DNA of 64,000 bases from Poriferisodalis sp965214215 (GTDB lineage Bacteria; Actinomycetota; Acidimicrobiia; Acidimicrobiales; Poriferisodalaceae), in NCBI RefSeq assembly GCF_965214215.1, contig NZ_CBDCBD010000003.1:1178001-1242000 (forward strand), read 5' to 3'. This document shows, one piece after another, positions 25,763 to 33,929 of this stretch. How positions within the stretch are numbered: the first letter of the stretch is position 1; every line of letters begins with the position of its first letter. Position numbers and translations under genes: made by a program. The notes beneath the pieces are model-generated. The model was not told the DNA's origin, searched no databases, and worked only from the letters and a program-made list of their open reading frames with translations.

Positions 25763-26911
25763 GTGGATCTCTTCGAGTATCAGGGCAAGCAGTTCTTCCA
25801 GGACTACGGCATGCCGGTATCCGACGGCGCAGTTGCCTTCAGCGTGGACGAAGCGGTAGCCGCCGCGGAGCGCCTGGGCACGCCGGTGATGGTCAAGGCG
25901 CAGGTGCACACCGGCGGGCGCGGCAAGGCAGGCGGCGTCAAATTCGCCGCCACTGTCGACGACGTGCGGACCCATGCCGCCAACATCTTGGGGCTCGACA
26001 TCAACGGCCACATCGTGCAGCGACTGTGGATCGAGAAGGCGTCGGACATCTCCGAGGAGTACTACGCCAGCTTTACGCTGGATCGCTCAGCCAAGAAGCA
26101 TCTCGGAATGCTGTCGGCTGAGGGCGGTGTGGAGATCGAGACGGTTGCCGCCGAGAATCCCGATGCCATCTCCAAGGTGCTCGTGGACCCAGCTGTTGGG
26201 CTCACCGCCGAGGCCGCTCGGGCTTGGGTGGAGGGCGCCAACCTCAACCCCGTCGCCACCGATCAGGCCGTCGAAATCCTCCAGCAGCTCTACACCGCCT
26301 ACACCGAAGGCGACGCCGACCTAGTCGAGATCAACCCGCTGATCCTCACGCCCGACAATCGAGTGCACGTGCTCGACGCCAAGGTCACGCTGGATTCGAA
26401 CGCAGTGTTCCGTCATAACGACTACGAGCAGTACGACGAGACCCAGCCGCGTGACGAGCGCGAGGAGGCCGCCCACGCCAAGGGGCTGCAGTATGTGGGC
26501 TTGGAGGGAAGCGTCGGCGTCATTGCCAACGGCGCCGGACTCGCCATGAGCACCGTCGACGTGGTGAACCAGGTGGGCGGCAAGCCCGCCAACTTCCTCG
26601 ACATCGGCGGCGGCGCGAATGCCCAGGTGATGGCCAACGCGCTCGAGGTCATCAACAACGACCCCGATGTGCGGGCCATCTTCATCAACATCTTCGGTGG
26701 CATCACCCGCGGCGAGGAGGTGGCCAACGGCATCATCGGGGCGCTCGAAGCGGTCGACATCGAAGCACCGATCGTGCTGCGCCTCGACGGCACCAACGCC
26801 GCAGAGGGTCGCGAGATCCTCGCGCCTCACCTCAACGAGAAGCTCGTGATGGAACCGACCATGCTCGACGCTGCCCGTCGAGCCGTCGCGATGGCCGCGG
26901 CAGCGAGCTGA
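25763..26911 (+). CDS. sucC: Succinyl-CoA synthetase beta subunit (ADP-forming)
   Basis: TCA-cycle enzyme subunit with an ATP-grasp domain: LFEYQGKQFFQDYGMPVSDG, HTGGRGKAGGVKFA, EINPLIL, then the ligase part DIGGGANAQVMANALEV and NIFGGITRGEEVANGI. GTG 25763 matches the family N-terminus; ATG 25751 would add four residues. It is followed by two mini-ORFs and then sucD. Confidence 0.95.
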   Translation: MDLFEYQGKQFFQDYGMPVSDGAVAFSVDEAVAAAERLGTPVMVKAQVHTGGRGKAGGVKFAATVDDVRTHAANILGLDINGHIVQRLWIEKASDISEEYYASFTLDRSAKKHLGMLSAEGGVEIETVAAENPDAISKVLVDPAVGLTAEAARAWVEGANLNPVATDQAVEILQQLYTAYTEGDADLVEINPLILTPDNRVHVLDAKVTLDSNAVFRHNDYEQYDETQPRDEREEAAHAKGLQYVGLEGSVGVIANGAGLAMSTVDVVNQVGGKPANFLDIGGGANAQVMANALEVINNDPDVRAIFINIFGGITRGEEVANGIIGALEAVDIEAPIVLRLDGTNAAEGREILAPHLNEKLVMEPTMLDAARRAVAMAAAAS

Positions 26912-26924
26912 ACGGGAGCTGCAG

Positions 26925-26996
26925 ATGAGCATCACCCGAAGGGCAATTCGTTCAATCCAACGTGATGCGGCCGTGACGGCCGCGGCAAGGGCATGA
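26925..26996 (+). CDS. 23-codon mini-ORF 1 between sucC and sucD
   Basis: ATG start with GGGAG at 26914-26918. It encodes a basic peptide beginning MSITRRAIRSIQRDA and ending AAARA. It is followed by one base and then the GTG of mini-ORF 2. It is nearly identical to mini-ORF 2, with an open frame kept in both. Whether the peptide is made is unknown. Confidence 0.45.
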   Translation: MSITRRAIRSIQRDAAVTAAARA

Positions 26997-26997
26997 C

Positions 26998-27069
26998 GTG
27001 AGCATCCCCCGAAAGGCAATTCGTTCAATCAAACGTGATGCGGTCGCGACGGCCGCGGCGAGGGCATGA
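26998..27069 (+). CDS. 23-codon mini-ORF 2 between sucC and sucD
   Basis: GTG start, begins MSIPRKAIRSIKRDA and ends AAARA. Compared with mini-ORF 1 it has five amino-acid changes (T/P, R/K, Q/K, A/V, V/A) and an unbroken frame. One base separates its stop from the sucD GTG, so ribosomes finishing it could reinitiate on sucD. Confidence 0.45.
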   Translation: MSIPRKAIRSIKRDAVATAAARA

Positions 27070-27070
27070 C

Positions 27071-27955
27071 GTGAGCATCTTTGTCAATTCCGACACCAAG
27101 GTCGTCTACCAGGGACTCACCGGCTCGCAGGGCCGGTACTACGGCATGCTGAACCGCGACTACGGCACCAACGTGGTGGCGGGCACCAATCCCCGCAAGG
27201 CGGGCACCGACGTGGAAGGCGTGCCGGTATTCGCCAACTGCACCGAAGCAGTTGCAGCGACCGGCGCCGATGCCGCATGCATCTTCATTCCTGCGCCCGG
27301 GGTGTTCTCCGCTGTGATGGACGCCGCCGAGGCGGGCATCGAGTTCGTGGCGTGCATCACTGAGGGTGTGCCGGCGCACGATGAGGCCCGCTTTTTCAAC
27401 ATGCTGAAGCGCGACTTCCCCGGCGTCCGGCTGCTGGGGCCGAACTGCCCGGGCATCATCACGCCGGGGGAGTGCAACATCGGCATCACGGCGGGCCACA
27501 TCGCCAAGCCCGGCGGCCCGGTGGGCATCGTCAGCCGGTCGGGCACGCTGACCTACCAGGCGCTCTATGAGCTCCAGCAGAAGGACATCGGCGTCACGAC
27601 CTGCGTGGGCATCGGCGGCGACCCCGTGCCGGGCACGTCGTTCATCGACTGCCTCGAAGCCTTCGAAGCCGATCCCGACACCAAGGCCGTGATGATGATC
27701 GGCGAGATCGGCGGCTCGGCCGAGGAAGAGGCAGCCGAGTACATCAAGCACAACATGTCCAAGCCGGTGTCGAGCTATATCGCCGGCGTCACCGCGCCCC
27801 CGGGCAAGAAGATGGGCCATGCCGGCGCCATCGTGTCGGGCGGCAAAGGAACGGCAGCGGCCAAGATGGACGCGCTGCGCGACGCCGGCGTGCGCGTCGG
27901 GCTGAACCCGACCGAGGCTGGCGAGCTCATGGCAGAGATCGTCGCCGAGCTCTAA
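27071..27955 (+). CDS. sucD: Succinyl-CoA synthetase alpha subunit
   Basis: Binds CoA and carries the phosphohistidine. The Rossmann N-terminus is VVYQGLTGSQGRYYG; GPNCPGIITPGECNIG and GHAGAIVSGGKGTA (the His is phosphorylated) follow. GTG 27071 gives the canonical MSIFVNSDTKV N-terminus. There is no separate Shine-Dalgarno motif; the start follows the mini-ORF stop by one base, suggesting coupling. Confidence 0.95.
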   Translation: MSIFVNSDTKVVYQGLTGSQGRYYGMLNRDYGTNVVAGTNPRKAGTDVEGVPVFANCTEAVAATGADAACIFIPAPGVFSAVMDAAEAGIEFVACITEGVPAHDEARFFNMLKRDFPGVRLLGPNCPGIITPGECNIGITAGHIAKPGGPVGIVSRSGTLTYQALYELQQKDIGVTTCVGIGGDPVPGTSFIDCLEAFEADPDTKAVMMIGEIGGSAEEEAAEYIKHNMSKPVSSYIAGVTAPPGKKMGHAGAIVSGGKGTAAAKMDALRDAGVRVGLNPTEAGELMAEIVAEL

Positions 27956-28007
27956 AGCGGGCGCTTCAGGGGCACCTTGCTTCGTCGGGCTCTTCGCTTC
28001 TCGACTG

Positions 28008-29219
28008 CTAAATCTCAGCGAGTTCGGCGTACAGGTCCATAAGCGTCGCCGCGTGGGCCTGCGGGCCGATTGGTGTTGGCGCGTTCGTGCTCGGAGCCCC
28101 GTGGTCGTTGTCCCGCCGCAGGGCATCAGCGAGTGCCTCTGCCAGTGCTTCGGCGTCGTCGGGCGGGACGAGGCGGCCGTTGGTGCCGTCATTGATGAAT
28201 TGGGGAGCGGCGCCGACCGAGGTTGCCACGACCCAGCGGCCCGACGCCAGTGCCTCGGCGATGATCAGGCCGAAGCCTTCACGGCGGCTTGGAACGCACA
28301 CCAGGCGGGCCCGCCGGTACCACTCGCCGATGTCGCCGGGCGAGACCGCGCCGGCGAACTGAACGGTCACGCCGCGCCGCACAGCCAGTGCTTGAAGCAG
28401 CGTCCGATCGGGACCGTCGCCGACAATGGCCACGTCGGGTCGTTCGTCCGGCGGCAGCAACGCCGCGGCCTCGATCAGCACGTCGAAGCCCTTCTCGGTC
28501 ATCAAGCGGCCGATGGCGACGACGGGGCCGTCAGTGGGCGTCGGCGTCGTCGGCCCGACCCGGTCGGTGCCGACCGGCATCGATGCGACTCGCAGCAGCG
28601 GTCCGGCTCGGTGTGGGGCAGGCTCGGAGCTGGGCGGCGGGTGCAGGCCGCCAGGTCGCGGCACAAGCGAACTTGCCCAGTCGCGGAGGTCCTCCGACAC
28701 AGCCACGACAGCACCGGCCCGGCGCAGCACTCGACGGGCCAGCCAACGGTGTACTGCACGGGTGGTGACCGCTGCGTCGGAACCGTGAATCTGGACCACG
28801 CTGGCGGTGGCCCGTCCCGCCGCGGCTGACCCAGCCACAGCGACGAGCCCGCAGGGGAACCACCAGTGACCGTGTATGACCGCGGCACGGTCGTCAGCGG
28901 CACGGTCACGCGCCTGGCGGGCCGCTGCCACCGTGAGTCTGGCAATCATCGGGATCACCCACAGCGCCGACAGACCCGAGAACACCCGGTAACTCTCGCC
29001 GAGCGCCACCCGGGCTTCGATGCGTCGCGGAGCGAAACGGACCCTGCGCACCTCGACCCCGCCGACCTCGTGGCGGCGTGCTGCGCCGGGGTGGGCAGGG
29101 CACACCACCGTCACATCTGCGCCAGCGACGGCTAGCGCACGAGCGTGATCAGCGAGAAACGGCTTGTGGTGATCATCGAGCGAGGTCGGAAACCCCGGCG
29201 TGACCAGCACCACTCGCAC
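28008..29219 (-). CDS. Glycosyltransferase family 4
   Basis: ~403-aa GT-B enzyme. The N-terminal acceptor domain begins VRVVLVTPGFPTSLDDHHKPFL and contains IHGHWWFPCG. The C-terminal donor domain has AIGRLMTEKGFDVLIEA, VGDGPDRTLL and the E-x7-E signature SRREGFGLIIAEALASG. It transfers a sugar from a nucleotide donor, probably to a cell-envelope glycan or lipid; the acceptor is unknown. It is convergent with sucD. GTG 29219 is preferred over an in-frame start ten codons upstream. Confidence 0.85.
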   Translation of the reverse strand: MRVVLVTPGFPTSLDDHHKPFLADHARALAVAGADVTVVCPAHPGAARRHEVGGVEVRRVRFAPRRIEARVALGESYRVFSGLSALWVIPMIARLTVAAARQARDRAADDRAAVIHGHWWFPCGLVAVAGSAAAGRATASVVQIHGSDAAVTTRAVHRWLARRVLRRAGAVVAVSEDLRDWASSLVPRPGGLHPPPSSEPAPHRAGPLLRVASMPVGTDRVGPTTPTPTDGPVVAIGRLMTEKGFDVLIEAAALLPPDERPDVAIVGDGPDRTLLQALAVRRGVTVQFAGAVSPGDIGEWYRRARLVCVPSRREGFGLIIAEALASGRWVVATSVGAAPQFINDGTNGRLVPPDDAEALAEALADALRRDNDHGAPSTNAPTPIGPQAHAATLMDLYAELAEI

Positions 29220-29326
29220 AGCCCCAGTCTGGCAAGCGATCCGCGCCACTACGGATCCGCGGTCAAAGATTGTTTGGCCACCAGACTGGGCTTCGGCTAG
29301 CTGAGGTACAAAAGCACTTAAATAAA

Positions 29327-29355
29327 TTGAAAATGATTTAAATGATACGTTATCT
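29327..29355 (+). promoter_or_regulatory. Predicted promoter in an AT-rich gap
   Basis: TTGAAA (29327-29332), a 17-nt spacer and TTATCT (29350-29355). The 60-nt AT-rich stretch (29305-29365) stands out in this GC-rich sequence. A second hexamer TAGATT (29362-29367) lies 6 nt before the TTG at 29374. Confidence 0.5.
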
Positions 29356-29373
29356 GGCTGCTAGATTGGATGC

Positions 29374-29697
29374 TTGGTGAGTGCAGACGGATCCATCACA
29401 GACTCTCGAAGGTCAACGTCCAAAGGCGATTCGCGCGCGGTCTTGGAGTCGTGGCTGCCGACCGGACCTGCTGATGTGTCAGGCCTGCTTGCTGACTTGA
29501 CGATGTTGACGGTCAATGGCGACTGGTCGCCGCTGACGCTTGAAGCGGCGCGCCTCGTGGGCGAGGCCACGTCCGCAGGCTGGGCGGACCACAGGCTGGT
29601 CGAGGCGCTTGGCGATGTTCTGGCGGCCGAAGCTCAGGGCGAACTTGACGAGCAACCGATCGAGCTTGCAGTCCCAGGAGCAAGCCCGCTCGGCTGA
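29374..29697 (+). CDS. Hypothetical protein
   Basis: 107 aa from TTG 29374 (or GTG 29377). The middle part DVSGLLADLTMLTVNGDW then LEAARLVGEATSAGWADHRL is helical and leucine-rich; the N-terminus is Ser/Arg-rich. No family recognised. The dedicated AT-rich promoter region upstream supports expression. Confidence 0.5.
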   Translation: MVSADGSITDSRRSTSKGDSRAVLESWLPTGPADVSGLLADLTMLTVNGDWSPLTLEAARLVGEATSAGWADHRLVEALGDVLAAEAQGELDEQPIELAVPGASPLG

Positions 29698-29702
29698 GTC
29701 AT

Positions 29703-30071
29703 CTAGTTCGGGATTCCTGCCTTGGGGATCATGAACAGCCACCAAGCGAACTGCACAGGCACTGACGCCAGCGCGGCAAAGCGAACGGCACGGACGCGCA
29801 GGCGCCACCCGATCACGACGATCGCAACCATAGAAATCAGCACGACCGACCACGCTGCGATCGGGTTCGGCGGGTGCGGCTGGTCCCAATCCCCGACGAG
29901 CATCATGAAGACCACTCCCCCCGACAAGAACCACACGGCACCGCCGATCAACGCCCACGTGACGAAGTCTCCGAACTTCCCCCATCCGCCGGGATGCTGA
30001 GGTGGAACGTTCTCGGGCGGCGGTGCCGGCACTGGCCGCGCCCGCTGGAAACTTCGGTGACCGGTGCTCAC
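29703..30071 (-). CDS. Hypothetical membrane protein
   Basis: About 122 aa with three hydrophobic segments (WALIGGAVWFLSGGVVFMML; WSVVLISMVAIVVIGW; FAALASVPVQFAWWLF). The N-terminus is Pro/Arg-rich. GTG 30071 is preferred; a longer reading frame would run into the start of the divergent gene at 30193. Family unknown. It is convergent with the small gene at 29374. Confidence 0.55.
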   Translation of the reverse strand: MSTGHRSFQRARPVPAPPPENVPPQHPGGWGKFGDFVTWALIGGAVWFLSGGVVFMMLVGDWDQPHPPNPIAAWSVVLISMVAIVVIGWRLRVRAVRFAALASVPVQFAWWLFMIPKAGIPN

Positions 30072-30192
30072 TCGAACAGTTTGGCGGTGAGCCTGCTCGC
30101 TTGCTCGAGGCGTATCGGGTGAGGACTCGAGGTCTCGGTACGCTCGGCAGGATGCTGGCGCTACGCCCGACGCGCGGCGGGGCGGCATCGTC

Positions 30193-31194
30193 GTGACGGG
30201 CTCGGACGGCGGCGTCGGGGAACGGCAGCGATCCGGCACCGCCGTACGGTGGGCGCTCGGGCTGGCGACCGCAGCGGTGATCGTTTGGCTCGCCGTCCGC
30301 TACTGGGATGACCTGCGCCAGATCGATCTTCAGGTCGACGCCGTTGGGCTGGCGGCGGCCGTGGTGGTGTCGATGACCGCGACATGGTGCCTGGCACTCG
30401 GATGGCGGGAACTCATCGGCGGCTACGGCACACCGCTGGCGCAACGCCCGGCGCTGCGCATCTGGATGCTGTCCCAGGCAACGCGCTACCTGCCGACCGG
30501 GCTGGTGCCCATCGTCGTCCGAGCCGGCCTTGCTGCCCCGCTGGGCGTGAAGCGAGCCGCCGCCGGGGCGTCGGTGGTCGTCGAGACTGCCACGCTGGTC
30601 GGCTGGTCGGCAGTGTTCGCGGCACTGTGGGCGCCAGCCGATTGGCTGGGAACCGCCGGGGGCTGGTTCGCACGCATCGTGATCGGCGTCGCCGCAGCGG
30701 CCGGCCTGGTGACCCTGCCGTGGACGCTGGCGGGCGCTGGGGCGTGGTGGCGCCGCATCGACGGTCTGATGCGGCGAGTGGGCCTCCTGAGGCGGATCTG
30801 CGGGCTGGTTCACCCTGACGCGCTCAGCGCAGAGCGGGCGGCTGTGTGGCGGGCAACATTCGTCTACGGGTTGGCCGTGGCGCAACGTCTCATGGCAGCG
30901 GTGCTGCTCGCAGGGTCGCTGCTTGCCGCCGGTGTCGACGACATCTGGCTGATCGCCGGGGCGACCGCCGCAGGAATAGTCGTCGGCATGGTCGGCATCA
31001 CACCGGCCGGGCTCGGCGTGCGCGAGGTCGTGGTGGCAGCCCTGCTGGCCGAACGCTTTGGAGTGGGCGACGCAGCCGCGTTCGCCATCGCAGTGCGGCT
31101 GCTGGAGTTCGCGCACGAACTCGTGATGCTCCCGCTTGCAGCGGTGGGCAAGAGCACGGCGAGAGGATCAGGGCACGGCCGGAATGCCCACTGA
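30193..31194 (+). CDS. Lysylphosphatidylglycerol-synthase-TM / UPF0104 family membrane protein
   Basis: 333 aa with about eight membrane segments. The flippase-like family features are RYLPTGLVPIVVRAGLAA and, near the C-terminus, GITPAGLGVREVVVAALL. The family resembles the flippase half of MprF without the aminoacyl-transferase domain, and some members move glycolipids. A link with the nearby glycosyltransferase is only positional. Confidence 0.75.
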   Translation: MTGSDGGVGERQRSGTAVRWALGLATAAVIVWLAVRYWDDLRQIDLQVDAVGLAAAVVVSMTATWCLALGWRELIGGYGTPLAQRPALRIWMLSQATRYLPTGLVPIVVRAGLAAPLGVKRAAAGASVVVETATLVGWSAVFAALWAPADWLGTAGGWFARIVIGVAAAAGLVTLPWTLAGAGAWWRRIDGLMRRVGLLRRICGLVHPDALSAERAAVWRATFVYGLAVAQRLMAAVLLAGSLLAAGVDDIWLIAGATAAGIVVGMVGITPAGLGVREVVVAALLAERFGVGDAAAFAIAVRLLEFAHELVMLPLAAVGKSTARGSGHGRNAH

Positions 31195-31393
31195 ACCGCT
31201 TCCCCCTGACCGGTCAGCGGGGAAGGCACCGTCCGCGCCTGCAAGATAAACCCGCGGTGCAGGCCCCACAGCTGGCCTCGCCGTAGCTGGTCAGCTGTTT
31301 CGGGCTCGGCGAGTTCGCGACGTACGAGGAATTCAACTACGACCGCGCTGCCACCAACTGTTTCGACGGGCGCAAACGGGAAATTGCGCCGGG

Positions 31394-31681
31394 TCAGCCC
31401 ATGCCGTTGGCGAGCACGGCGCGGCCGTTGGCGGTGGCTGCTAGGCGGATGCCCACGACGGCCTGGTAGTCGTCGGATTCGTAGGCAGCTTGTGCGGCTT
31501 CCATCGTGGGGTACTCGATGACGACCGTCTGCGCTCCGGCGTCGCCCTCCTTGAGGACCGATGCCGGGTCGAGGACCAGGAGCTTTCCGCCGCCCGCCAT
31601 GATGGGCGCTGCGTTGCGCTGGTAGTCCTTGTACTTGTCGGGATCGACGACGTCGTAGTTCGCAATGAGGTATGCAGGCAT
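31394..31681 (-). CDS. DUF1330 domain protein
   Basis: 95-aa ferredoxin-like dimeric alpha/beta barrel. It begins MPAYLIANYDVVDPDKYKDY; the family core GGKLLVLDPA and VVIEYPTMEAAQAAYESDDYQ is present, ending near RLAATANGRAVL. Function of the family is unknown. Divergent from the oxidoreductase at 31780. Confidence 0.88.
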   Translation of the reverse strand: MPAYLIANYDVVDPDKYKDYQRNAAPIMAGGGKLLVLDPASVLKEGDAGAQTVVIEYPTMEAAQAAYESDDYQAVVGIRLAATANGRAVLANGMG

Positions 31682-31779
31682 CGGTTCGGTCTAGCAGGCC
31701 ACGCGAGGCGCCGCGAGGCGCGGGTCGCACATCGGCCGCAGTGGCCTGAGCGATCCAGCGCTGGGGTCGGCAGGCTGTA

Positions 31780-33066
31780 GTGGTGCCGCACCGGGACATG
31801 ATCGTGATCGGGGCCGGTCCCGCCGGCGCGGCGGCGGCCATGCGAGCCGCGGGTGCGGGCATCGAGGTGACCGCGTTCGAGAAAGCCCCCGCCGGCCGCG
31901 ACAAGGTGTGCGGCGACGGGCTGACGCCCCGAGCGGTCGCTGCGCTCGACGAGCTGGGCATCTCGCTGGATGAGGCTCACCGCATCGCCGGGCTTCGGAT
32001 GATCGCCGGGCGGCAGGTTCGCGAGCTGGACTGGCCGGCGAATGGCCAGTTCGGGCCCTATGGAGCGGTGTGGCCCCGGCGCCGACTCGACAGTGCGCTG
32101 TGCGACGGCGCTGCTTCTGCGGGGGCTGAGCTCCGCTTCGGCACCGAGGCGCTGCCGATCCTCGAAGACGGCGCAGCGGTGGGGGTCACCGCCGGCGGCG
32201 AACGCTGGACCGCCGATCTCGTCGTGCTGGCCGCCGGTGCCCAGGGCCAGGCCGCCCGCATGCTCGGTGCGCTGCGCGACCCCGACGAGCCGTTCGGTCT
32301 CGCCATCCGAACCTATGCCGAGACTCCCCGCCACGCCGAGGAATACCTCGAAGCCTGCTTGACGCTGCGCGACGGCGAGGGCACTGCAGTGCCCGGCTAC
32401 GGCTGGCTGTTTCCCGCCGGCGACGGCACGGTCAACATCGGTGTCGGCGCGCTCAACACCATGAAGGGCTTCGAGAAGCTCAACCTGAACCGGCTCTGCG
32501 ACAGCTACCGCGACCTGGTGGCCGACGCCTGGCAGCTCGGCCCCTACCTCGAACGCCCGCGTGCGTGGCGCCTGCCGATGAGCGCCACGAAACGCCACGG
32601 CCCCGGCTGGGTAGCCATCGGCGACGCGGCAGGGCTGATTAACCCGATGAACGGCGAGGGGATCGACTACGGCCTCGAGACCGGCATTCTCGCCGCCGAC
32701 CTGTTCGCAGAGGACCCGCCCGCAGTTGCGGACACCTACGATCGCATCGTCGCCGAGAAGTTCGACGCATTCCTGCGTACCGGCAGGCGGTTCTCGTTCC
32801 TCATCGGTCATCCCCGCATTCTGCGAAGCGGCTTGCGGCTGGCAGTCGGCACCGATGCCATCGCCCGCCTCACCCTGCAGGTGATGGGCAACCTCATCGA
32901 CAACGAAACGCCCGGTACTGCTGGTCGGGTCCTCGCTGCCGCCGACCGCACCCTCGCTGCCGCGTCGCCCGCCTTGCGACGCCTGCACCAGCGCCGCCAC
33001 GAGCGTGCTGCCGTCGCCCGTCACAGCCGCGAAAAAGGACCTGATCGCGGCGGCATCGCTCCCTAG
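31780..33066 (+). CDS. Geranylgeranyl-reductase-family FAD oxidoreductase
   Basis: 428 aa. FAD-binding motif MIVIGAGPAGAAAAMRA, then the family signature KVCGDGLTPRAVAAL, YGWLFPAGDGTVNIGVG and the second FAD motif IGDAAGLINPMNGEGIDYGL. Members reduce isoprenoid chains (menaquinone tail, polyprenol, archaeal lipids); in actinobacteria menaquinone-tail reduction is common. Substrate not determined. The stop codon forms part of the zeta-gene -10 hexamer. Confidence 0.85.
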   Translation: MVPHRDMIVIGAGPAGAAAAMRAAGAGIEVTAFEKAPAGRDKVCGDGLTPRAVAALDELGISLDEAHRIAGLRMIAGRQVRELDWPANGQFGPYGAVWPRRRLDSALCDGAASAGAELRFGTEALPILEDGAAVGVTAGGERWTADLVVLAAGAQGQAARMLGALRDPDEPFGLAIRTYAETPRHAEEYLEACLTLRDGEGTAVPGYGWLFPAGDGTVNIGVGALNTMKGFEKLNLNRLCDSYRDLVADAWQLGPYLERPRAWRLPMSATKRHGPGWVAIGDAAGLINPMNGEGIDYGLETGILAADLFAEDPPAVADTYDRIVAEKFDAFLRTGRRFSFLIGHPRILRSGLRLAVGTDAIARLTLQVMGNLIDNETPGTAGRVLAAADRTLAAASPALRRLHQRRHERAAVARHSREKGPDRGGIAP

Positions 33067-33069
33067 CAT
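33064..33069 (+). promoter_or_regulatory. Leaderless-type -10 element of the zeta-like toxin gene
   Basis: TAGCAT (33064-33069) ends 6 nt before ATG 33076. Its first three bases are the stop codon of the preceding oxidoreductase gene. Confidence 0.45.
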
Positions 33070-33075
33070 TCGCCC

Positions 33076-33603
33076 ATGGCGGCCCAGGAGATCATCATCG
33101 TTGCTGGGCCAAATGGTGCCGGCAAGACGACGTTCGCCATGGAGTACCTGCCGGACCAAGCCGATGGCATGGACTACGTCAACGCCGACTTGATCGCCGC
33201 CGGGTTGGCGCCCATCGACCCGCTCGGTGCGAATGTTCGCGCCGGCAAGCTGCTGCTGGCTGAGCTCAATCGGCTCACCGCAGCACAGCAAAGCTTCGCG
33301 TTCGAGACGACGCTGGCTGGTCGGGCTTACCTGCGCCGCATCATCCGCTGGCGCGAGCTGGGTTACCAGGTCACGCTGTTGTTCCTGTCGCTGCCGACGG
33401 CAGATGAAGCGGTCGAGAGGGTGCGACAGCGCGTGGCCGAAGGCGGGCATCATGTACCCGAGCACGACGTGCGGCGTCGTTTCGCAGCAGGCTTGTCGAA
33501 CTTTCGCAACGTCTATGCTGAGGCCGTGGACGAGTGGGTGCTGTTCGACAATCGGGACGACGTACCCTTGATTCTCGAGCGCAAGGAGCGCGATGAGCAC
33601 TAA
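33076..33603 (+). CDS. Zeta-toxin-like P-loop kinase
   Basis: 175 aa. Walker A is AGPNGAGKTTF (K17). The FAFETTLAG segment after NADLIAAGL is the substrate/Mg region of zeta-like enzymes, and the Arg-rich HDVRRRFAAGLSNF lid follows. Epsilon/zeta toxins phosphorylate UDP-N-acetylglucosamine; chromosomal relatives of this short type are less well studied. It overlaps the next small gene by 11 nt. Confidence 0.78.
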   Translation: MAAQEIIIVAGPNGAGKTTFAMEYLPDQADGMDYVNADLIAAGLAPIDPLGANVRAGKLLLAELNRLTAAQQSFAFETTLAGRAYLRRIIRWRELGYQVTLLFLSLPTADEAVERVRQRVAEGGHHVPEHDVRRRFAAGLSNFRNVYAEAVDEWVLFDNRDDVPLILERKERDEH

Positions 33604-33844
33604 CGGTGCCGTGCCCGCCACGAATGGGCAGCGGAAGCCCGCGGATCTCGAAGAGGGCCTTGAAGATGTCCTTGAGGCGCTGCGTCAAGCGGCGAAGCAG
33701 GCGCACCTGAGGGCATACCAGACCGGCACCGGGGTGGTGGTGCATCGCGACGGTGCAGTCCGGGTCATCGCTCCCGACCCTGCCATGTACGAAGACCTGA
33801 TTCCTGCGCCGTTTGTAGAACAGCCCCTGAACCTCGCTCACTGA
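33593..33844 (+). CDS. Small partner of the zeta-like toxin (probable antitoxin)
   Basis: 83 aa: an acidic helix LEEGLEDVLEALRQAAKQAHLRAYQTG followed by VVHRDGAVRVIAPDPAMYEDLI. The start overlaps the toxin 3' end, so the pair is coupled. The toxin-first order and the sequence are unlike classical epsilon. The antitoxin role is inferred from position only. Confidence 0.55.
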   Translation: MSTNGAVPATNGQRKPADLEEGLEDVLEALRQAAKQAHLRAYQTGTGVVVHRDGAVRVIAPDPAMYEDLIPAPFVEQPLNLAH

Positions 33845-33929
33845 GCGCTGCTGCACTGCACTTCGCGGTGCGACGCTCACCGGCGGCGCACGCCAAGCTC
33901 CTGCCGGGAGAGCACTACGGTGGCACGCT

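Larger units (their letters stand above)
26925..27079 (+). repeat. 73-nt tandem repeat ending at the sucD start codon
   Basis: Units begin at 26925, 26998 and 27071. Units 1 and 2 match at 66 of 73 positions. Unit 3 is represented only by GTGAGCATC, the first three codons of sucD. Each unit boundary is TGA-C-(A/G)TG. Confidence 0.9.

Noticed and set aside
31441..33621. Long minus-strand frame opposite the oxidoreductase (726 codons)
   Set aside because: Third-position GC shadow; the plus-strand gene has complete FAD motifs.
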